Positions 6,605 through 9,050 of a stretch of DNA of 9,050 bases are shown here, piece after piece. Origin of the DNA: CAYINJ01 sp964364745 (GTDB lineage Bacteria > Patescibacteriota > Patescibacteriia > JACRDY01). Location of the stretch: positions 1 to 9,050 of the forward strand of contig CAYINJ010000026.1 in the NCBI GenBank assembly GCA_964364745.1, written 5' to 3'. The notes beneath the pieces were generated by a model. It did no database searches and was not told the DNA's origin. It worked only from the letters and a program-made list of their open reading frames with translations. A program made the position numbers and the translations under genes. How positions within the stretch are numbered: position 1 is the stretch's first letter; each line of letters begins with the position of its first letter.

Positions 6605-6745
6605 TTACTTACCTCGGGTATGCGAAGTATTCCGGTTCCTTGACTGGAGCTGCTGAACCCCGATACTTTTCCGGACCCGAAAACTCGCCGGAGTGCGATA
6701 GGCCGGCCGGCCGGCTTGATTGCCAACCTTATGTTGGGCGCGCAT
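6605..6745 (-). CDS. Candidate 46-aa highly basic peptide
   Basis: An ATG at 6745 opens 46 codons ending in TAA at 6605. The product begins MRAQHKVGNQAGRPAY and ends in SRNRNTSHTRGK: eleven Arg/Lys, two His and no Asp or Glu, so it should be very basic, like small ribosomal or nucleic-acid-binding peptides. It has no membrane segment and no cysteines, and I recognise no family. Support comes from context: AGGAG sits 5 nt before the ATG, the start is only 2 nt after the Gmad2 stop (coupled translation), and a terminator follows 34 nt after its stop. Against it: the Shine-Dalgarno bases are also the last codons of Gmad2 (Gln-Glu-stop), the frame is short, and part of it is a GGCCGG repeat. Reality as a protein is uncertain. 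Confidence 0.42.
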   Translation of the reverse strand: MRAQHKVGNQAGRPAYRTPASFRVRKSIGVQQLQSRNRNTSHTRGK

Positions 6746-6747
6746 AA

Positions 6748-7293
6748 CTACTCCTGAAAATTAACTAAGACGTTATACCACCGGTCTTTGGCCGGATCGC
6801 CAGACGGATTGTCATTTTTGAACTTGAGCGTGCCACTGACCGCACTGCCGGTCCCAAACTCCAACTTGACGCTAAAGGGTACCATCGCCGTCGTCGTCCA
6901 CTCCCCCTTCGCCTGCGCGGCGGCGGTCGCTAAAACATTACCATCCGCGTCGGTGAGCTCGACGGGGAACGACCCTTCGAAATACCACGGTCCCGGTGCC
7001 GAACCGAAAATCTCCAATGGGCTGGCTACTTTTTCCCCCTGGACAAGATTATCAAACTGAATCATGCCAGTCACGGTGATCCAACCGGCCGGTACCGCAC
7101 AAGGTGTCGGAAACTGTTTAATCTCGCCATTGTCTGGCGCGTGAGCGTAGCTAATGACTTGGGCGCACACTTGGTCGTTGATGGTTGGCTGATCAATGGT
7201 TGGGGCCGTGACTGATTGTCGCCCAAACCAGTAGCCCAATACTGCCACAATTACGACGGCGGCCACAATCCAGGCCTTTTGATGCATATTCAT
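6748..7293 (-). CDS. Membrane-anchored Gmad2 immunoglobulin-like domain protein
   Basis: A 181-aa protein with an N-terminal hydrophobic helix (about 7-23, WIVAAVVIVAVLGYWFG) as signal anchor. A short module follows with Cys43 and Cys65 in the pattern QVCAQVISYAH ... FPTPCAVPAGW, possibly a disulfide. The C-terminal domain, about 80-179, matches Gmad2, the Ig-like domain first described in Bacillus spore germination proteins: SPLEIFGSAPGPWYFEGSF (91-109), VELTDADGNVLA (111-122), EWTTTAMVPF (131-140) and the end motif KNDNPSGDPAKD (159-170). Gmad2 domains are extracytoplasmic and thought to mediate binding; the ligand is unknown. There are no catalytic motifs. ATG at 7293 is used; an alternative ATG at 7287 would remove two residues. 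No Shine-Dalgarno sequence is present. It has its own promoter and may be followed by the coupled 46-aa gene. Confidence 0.88.
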   Translation of the reverse strand: MNMHQKAWIVAAVVIVAVLGYWFGRQSVTAPTIDQPTINDQVCAQVISYAHAPDNGEIKQFPTPCAVPAGWITVTGMIQFDNLVQGEKVASPLEIFGSAPGPWYFEGSFPVELTDADGNVLATAAAQAKGEWTTTAMVPFSVKLEFGTGSAVSGTLKFKNDNPSGDPAKDRWYNVLVNFQE

Positions 7294-7333
7294 ATAAGCA
7301 GGCGTAAAAGAGTTAATCTAGCTCAATGATTCA

Positions 7334-7342
7334 AGTATAGCA
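7334..7342 (-). promoter_or_regulatory. Extended -10 promoter of the Gmad2 gene
   Basis: The minus strand reads TGC then TATACT (7339-7334), an extended -10 element. The region 17 nt upstream (7362-7357, GTGCAA) is only a 3/6 -35 and lies within the terminator stem of the RRM gene. Predicted start near 7327, giving a leader of about 33 nt before the ATG at 7293. Confidence 0.55.
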
Positions 7343-7371
7343 AAAGGCCCCATGCATTGCACGAGGCCTTT
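7342..7371 (-). terminator. Intrinsic terminator of the RRM gene
   Basis: The minus strand reads AAAGGCCTCGTGC, a 3-5 nt loop, then GCATGGGGCCTTTT: a stem of about 13 bp with two G-T wobbles, followed by a short T-run. It begins 15 nt after the RRM stop at 7387. Confidence 0.78.
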
Positions 7372-7386
7372 CGTCGATCCGTTAAA

Positions 7387-7653
7387 TTAACGGCTGTCGC
7401 GAGGCGGCAGGGGGCGAGCTTCGTTGACAACGATCGCTCGACCATCGAGGTCCTTGCCGTTCATCGCGGCAATCGCGCTGTCGGCATCGGAGTCGTTGGA
7501 AAATTCCACGAAACCGAAACCACGGCTGCGACCGGACATCTTATCGATCACCACTGACGCCGACGTGACTTCACCATACTGCGCGAAAGCCGCGCGCATG
7601 CTGTCATCAGTCGTCGAGTACGAGAGGTTACCGACGTAGAGTTTCTTGGCCAT
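7387..7653 (-). CDS. RRM-domain RNA-binding protein
   Basis: With the ATG at 7653 this is an 88-aa protein that is a single RNA recognition motif with a short tail. RNP2 is LYVGNL (5-10) and RNP1 is RGFGFVEF (44-51), with the aromatic residues Tyr6, Phe46 and Phe48 that stack on RNA bases. The remaining secondary-structure pattern also fits, with MNGKDLDGRAIVVNEARP (64-81) forming the last strand. It resembles the small cyanobacterial Rbp proteins and bacterial glycine-rich-type RRM proteins, some of which are cold-induced; the tail here is only PLPPRDSR, without a Gly-rich region. It probably acts as an RNA chaperone or mRNA-binding factor in the cytoplasm. A GTG at 7686 would add 11 residues in frame, but family members start right at MxKKLYVGNL, so 7653 is preferred. 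No Shine-Dalgarno sequence. It is monocistronic with a long structured leader. Confidence 0.93.
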   Translation of the reverse strand: MAKKLYVGNLSYSTTDDSMRAAFAQYGEVTSASVVIDKMSGRSRGFGFVEFSNDSDADSAIAAMNGKDLDGRAIVVNEARPLPPRDSR

Positions 7654-7660
7654 ACAAATT

Positions 7661-7721
7661 CGTAAGCGGGTGTTATTCACCCTCACTAGATAGGCGTCTG
7701 TTCGACCACGCCCCGCTTACG
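7661..7721 (-). promoter_or_regulatory. Stem-loop in the RRM gene leader, ending 7 nt before the start codon
   Basis: CGTAAGCGGG (7661-7670) and CCCGCTTACG (7712-7721) are perfect 10-bp complements 41 nt apart, lying in the leader of the RRM gene and ending 7 nt before its ATG. A second small hairpin lies upstream (ACCCTTC 7728-7734 with GAAGAGT 7741-7747, loop AATTAA). Such structure next to an SD-less start suggests control of translation, for example by temperature or by the RRM protein binding its own mRNA. The repeat is directly visible; the regulation is inferred. Confidence 0.6.
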
Positions 7722-7784
7722 AGTTTTACCCTTCAATTAAGAAGAGTTCTGGCTACGAAGTCAGGGAATACACAGACAAACCCT

Positions 7785-7813
7785 ATGGTAGCACACATAG
7801 TAGAAAAAAGCAA
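7785..7813 (-). promoter_or_regulatory. Probable promoter of the RRM gene
   Basis: On the minus strand TTGCTT (7813-7808) and TACCAT (7790-7785) are 17 nt apart, with TGC before the -10 box. The start is expected near 7778, giving an unusually long leader of about 125 nt. Confidence 0.5.
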
Positions 7814-7980
7814 GGGGTGGGCGGTGCTTGAGTTATTGATACCGTCAGCGCTGATCTCTATACCAAATCCTGTCCTTTTGACTCATGGGGAGGAACGCGA
7901 TGCAGTGGTGAGGGGTTATCTTTTTGACAGGTGTCGATCAGGAGATACATACGCCACGTAGTCTAGCTTATTTTTTTAAG
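7814..7980. other. Intergenic stretch between the 313-aa gene terminator and the RRM promoter
   Basis: No supported gene. It contains a palindrome TCAGCGCTGA (7846-7855), a possible protein-binding site. It also holds a 30-codon minus-strand frame (7950-7858) starting MYLLIDTCQKD, which resembles the first residues of TsaB-type proteins but stops early and has no ribosome binding site. A plus-strand TTGACA (7924-7929) has no good -10 partner. The AT-rich inverted repeat at 7968-7990 belongs to the neighbouring terminator's T-run. Confidence 0.4.
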
Positions 7981-8014
7981 GAAAAAATAAACAGGGTGCC
8001 ATCGGGCACCCTGT
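7981..8014 (-). terminator. Intrinsic terminator of the 313-aa gene
   Basis: The minus strand reads ACAGGGTGCC, loop CGAT, GGCACCCTGT, then TTATTTTTT: a perfect 10-bp stem (8014-8005 with 8000-7991) and a long T-run. It starts 7 nt after the TGA stop, which also confirms that TGA is read as stop here. Confidence 0.93.
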
Positions 8015-8021
8015 AGAAGTC

Positions 8022-8963
8022 TCACTCGGGATAAAAGACCTCGAGCATTTCCTCCGGACTGACATCCGCTGCCAGCCAGATGACGATCGGATCCAGGCCG
8101 CTTGTGGTATGGATCTCGTCCAGGAGGGCCTGATTGTCGCAACCCTGCAGGCCATACGGCAGGGCGACCATGATTTGATCACTGGAGATGGCTATCGGGA
8201 TGATGCCGAGTCGCCGTGCCTCCTCGACCGTCATCCCCCGCTCCAGGTGCCGCTCCGCGAATGCTCGGAGTTCCGGCTCGGTCACGATTGTACCTGAAGC
8301 GAAAGGCGGCTTACCCGGCTCATCCGCCACCGATTCGTCGATCTCCTCGCCCATGGCGTCCAAGTAGTATCGCCCGAAGAGCGGCGCCACCAGATAGAGA
8401 AATATTTGGAGACCTCCCTCCATCGCCGCCTTGACCTGCAGCCAGTTGTCCTTCGTGGGGGGGATCTCGAGAGCGACGAGAGTCTCCCAAAGTTCAATCA
8501 TTGAGAACTGATGATTGACAGGGAAAACGCAGCAAAAGACCGCTGCGCGTTCATCCTCTGGGATAGCGACCTCGCGGATCATGGTCAACAGCGCTTGCCG
8601 CTCAGCCGCACCCCGCATATCCGACTTGCTGATCAGCCAATCATGGAACGGGACGCGAGGGCACGTCGCCGGGCATTCGACATCTGTCAGTCGTTCGGCG
8701 ATGAGCTCATCACGTGACTTCGACGATTCGATCGTCGTAGCCATCTCCCGCATGTTCTGCCGAAACTCCTCATCCTCCTCCGCGAGGAGGCGCGTAGCGA
8801 GTGCTTTGAACTCATCCGAGACGGGCGGTATCTTCCCCTCGGGAAAAATCACGTGATTGAACGCGCTGGCGGCGAGCCAGGGCGGGAGCGCGCTGGCGGC
8901 GATTGCCGGCCCGAGCCATTCGTGAAAAGGGGCTTTCTTGGGCTTGTGCCCTTCCTCGGCCAT
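8022..8963 (-). CDS. Uncharacterised 313-aa protein with a C-terminal MshEN/GSPII_E_N-like domain
   Basis: I do not recognise the whole protein. It is predicted soluble and acidic, with no signal peptide. The N-terminal two thirds is mostly helical and contains a repeated motif, PFHEWL (12-17) and PFHDWL (105-110), each followed by an alanine- or charge-rich helix. Cys97/Cys101 and Cys144/Cys145 are present but not as a clear metal site. Residues about 228-313 resemble the N-terminal domain of type II secretion/type IV pilus ATPases (GSPII_E_N, MshEN): a helical ELRAFAERHLERG, then RRLGIIPIAISSDQIMVALPY (250-270), LLDEIHTTSGLDPIVIWLA (280-298), and a final helix EEMLEVFYPE. No ATPase domain (Walker A) follows. 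ATG at 8963 was chosen because GGAG lies 7 nt upstream; the frame is open to 9041 but that stretch holds the promoter. It is monocistronic. The domain match is by eye and is not certain. Confidence 0.75.
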   Translation of the reverse strand: MAEEGHKPKKAPFHEWLGPAIAASALPPWLAASAFNHVIFPEGKIPPVSDEFKALATRLLAEEDEEFRQNMREMATTIESSKSRDELIAERLTDVECPATCPRVPFHDWLISKSDMRGAAERQALLTMIREVAIPEDERAAVFCCVFPVNHQFSMIELWETLVALEIPPTKDNWLQVKAAMEGGLQIFLYLVAPLFGRYYLDAMGEEIDESVADEPGKPPFASGTIVTEPELRAFAERHLERGMTVEEARRLGIIPIAISSDQIMVALPYGLQGCDNQALLDEIHTTSGLDPIVIWLAADVSPEEMLEVFYPE

Positions 8964-8970
8964 GGGGGGT

Positions 8971-8982
8971 CTCCTTCCTTTC
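8971..8982 (-). promoter_or_regulatory. Shine-Dalgarno region of the 313-aa gene
   Basis: The minus strand reads GAAAGGAAGGAG, then ACCCCCC and the ATG at 8963. This strong match fixes the start and resembles the leader of the 95-aa gene. Confidence 0.8.
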
Positions 8983-9012
8983 AGGTTGTGTAATTGATAA
9001 GGTGCTGGTAAA

Positions 9013-9041
9013 ACAGTAACATGAGGTGCCGACTGTGTCAA
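9013..9041 (-). promoter_or_regulatory. Promoter of the 313-aa gene
   Basis: TTGACA (9041-9036) and TACTGT (9018-9013) are 17 nt apart on the minus strand, and TGT before the -10 box adds the extended -10 element. Start expected near 9006, leader about 43 nt. It lies inside the upstream extension of the open frame, ruling that extension out. Confidence 0.78.
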
Positions 9042-9050
9042 GTGTTCGCG

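Noticed and set aside
6701..6715. GGCCGG run forming a 14-bp palindrome
   Set aside because: Explained by tandem GGCCGG units in the 46-aa frame; short and without flanking structure, so not called as an operator or recombination site.
7921..7956. Plus-strand TTGACA as a promoter for a small RNA
   Set aside because: No acceptable -10 box at 16-18 nt spacing and no plus-strand gene or terminator follows.
8022..8024. TGA as a sense codon (code 25)
   Set aside because: The only TGA at a gene end is followed 7 nt later by a strong intrinsic terminator, and no gene contains an in-frame TGA.
8964..9041. 26-codon N-terminal extension of the 313-aa gene
   Set aside because: The extension includes the promoter at 9013-9041 and the ribosome binding site for the ATG at 8963.
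1..9050. tRNA, rRNA, CRISPR array or insertion sequence
   Set aside because: I looked for cloverleaf-like patterns, regularly spaced repeats, transposase motifs and terminal inverted repeats and saw none.

Overview
This window looks like the chromosome of a Candidate Phyla Radiation (Patescibacteria, perhaps Parcubacteria-like) bacterium. The evidence is indirect: a DUF3048 protein, a CPR-type zinc-ribbon hypothetical, a Gmad2 surface protein, a lone short RRM protein, and housekeeping genes that start without Shine-Dalgarno sequences. No 16S rRNA or other decisive marker is present, so the lineage is inferred. The code appears standard. TGA is used once as a stop (position 8022), directly before an intrinsic terminator, which argues against the TGA=Gly code of Gracilibacteria.

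Left part (1-3904, all minus strand): a run of closely packed genes read right to left. It begins with a leaderless-looking membrane-anchored Ig-like protein, then rodA (4-nt gap), a small zinc-ribbon protein, rplY (ribosomal protein L25), and a DUF3048 protein cut by the window edge. RodA polymerises lateral-wall glycan, and its upstream neighbour is a predicted surface-anchored partner of unknown role. L25 is ribosomal. DUF3048 proteins are membrane-anchored and of unknown function.

Middle (3905-6127): an 80-nt divergent region holds two interleaved extended -10 promoters, one for the left operon and one for gyrB on the plus strand. gyrB encodes a full-length gyrase B subunit with an Ala/Glu-rich insertion and ends in a strong, probably bidirectional terminator.

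Right part (6128-9050, all minus strand): four independent transcription units, each with its own promoter and terminator. From right to left they are a 313-aa protein with a C-terminal domain like the N-terminal domain of type II secretion/pilus ATPases (MshEN/GSPII_E_N), an RRM RNA-binding protein with a long structured leader, a Gmad2 lipoprotein-like/anchored protein followed 2 nt later by a 46-aa very basic peptide gene, and a GC-rich 95-aa orphan. The 313-aa and 95-aa genes have consensus TTGACA promoters and strong AAGGAGG-type ribosome binding sites, unlike the housekeeping genes. They may be recently acquired or highly expressed accessory genes.

No tRNA, rRNA, CRISPR array, insertion sequence or transposase was seen, and no gene-free stretch exceeds 300 bases.
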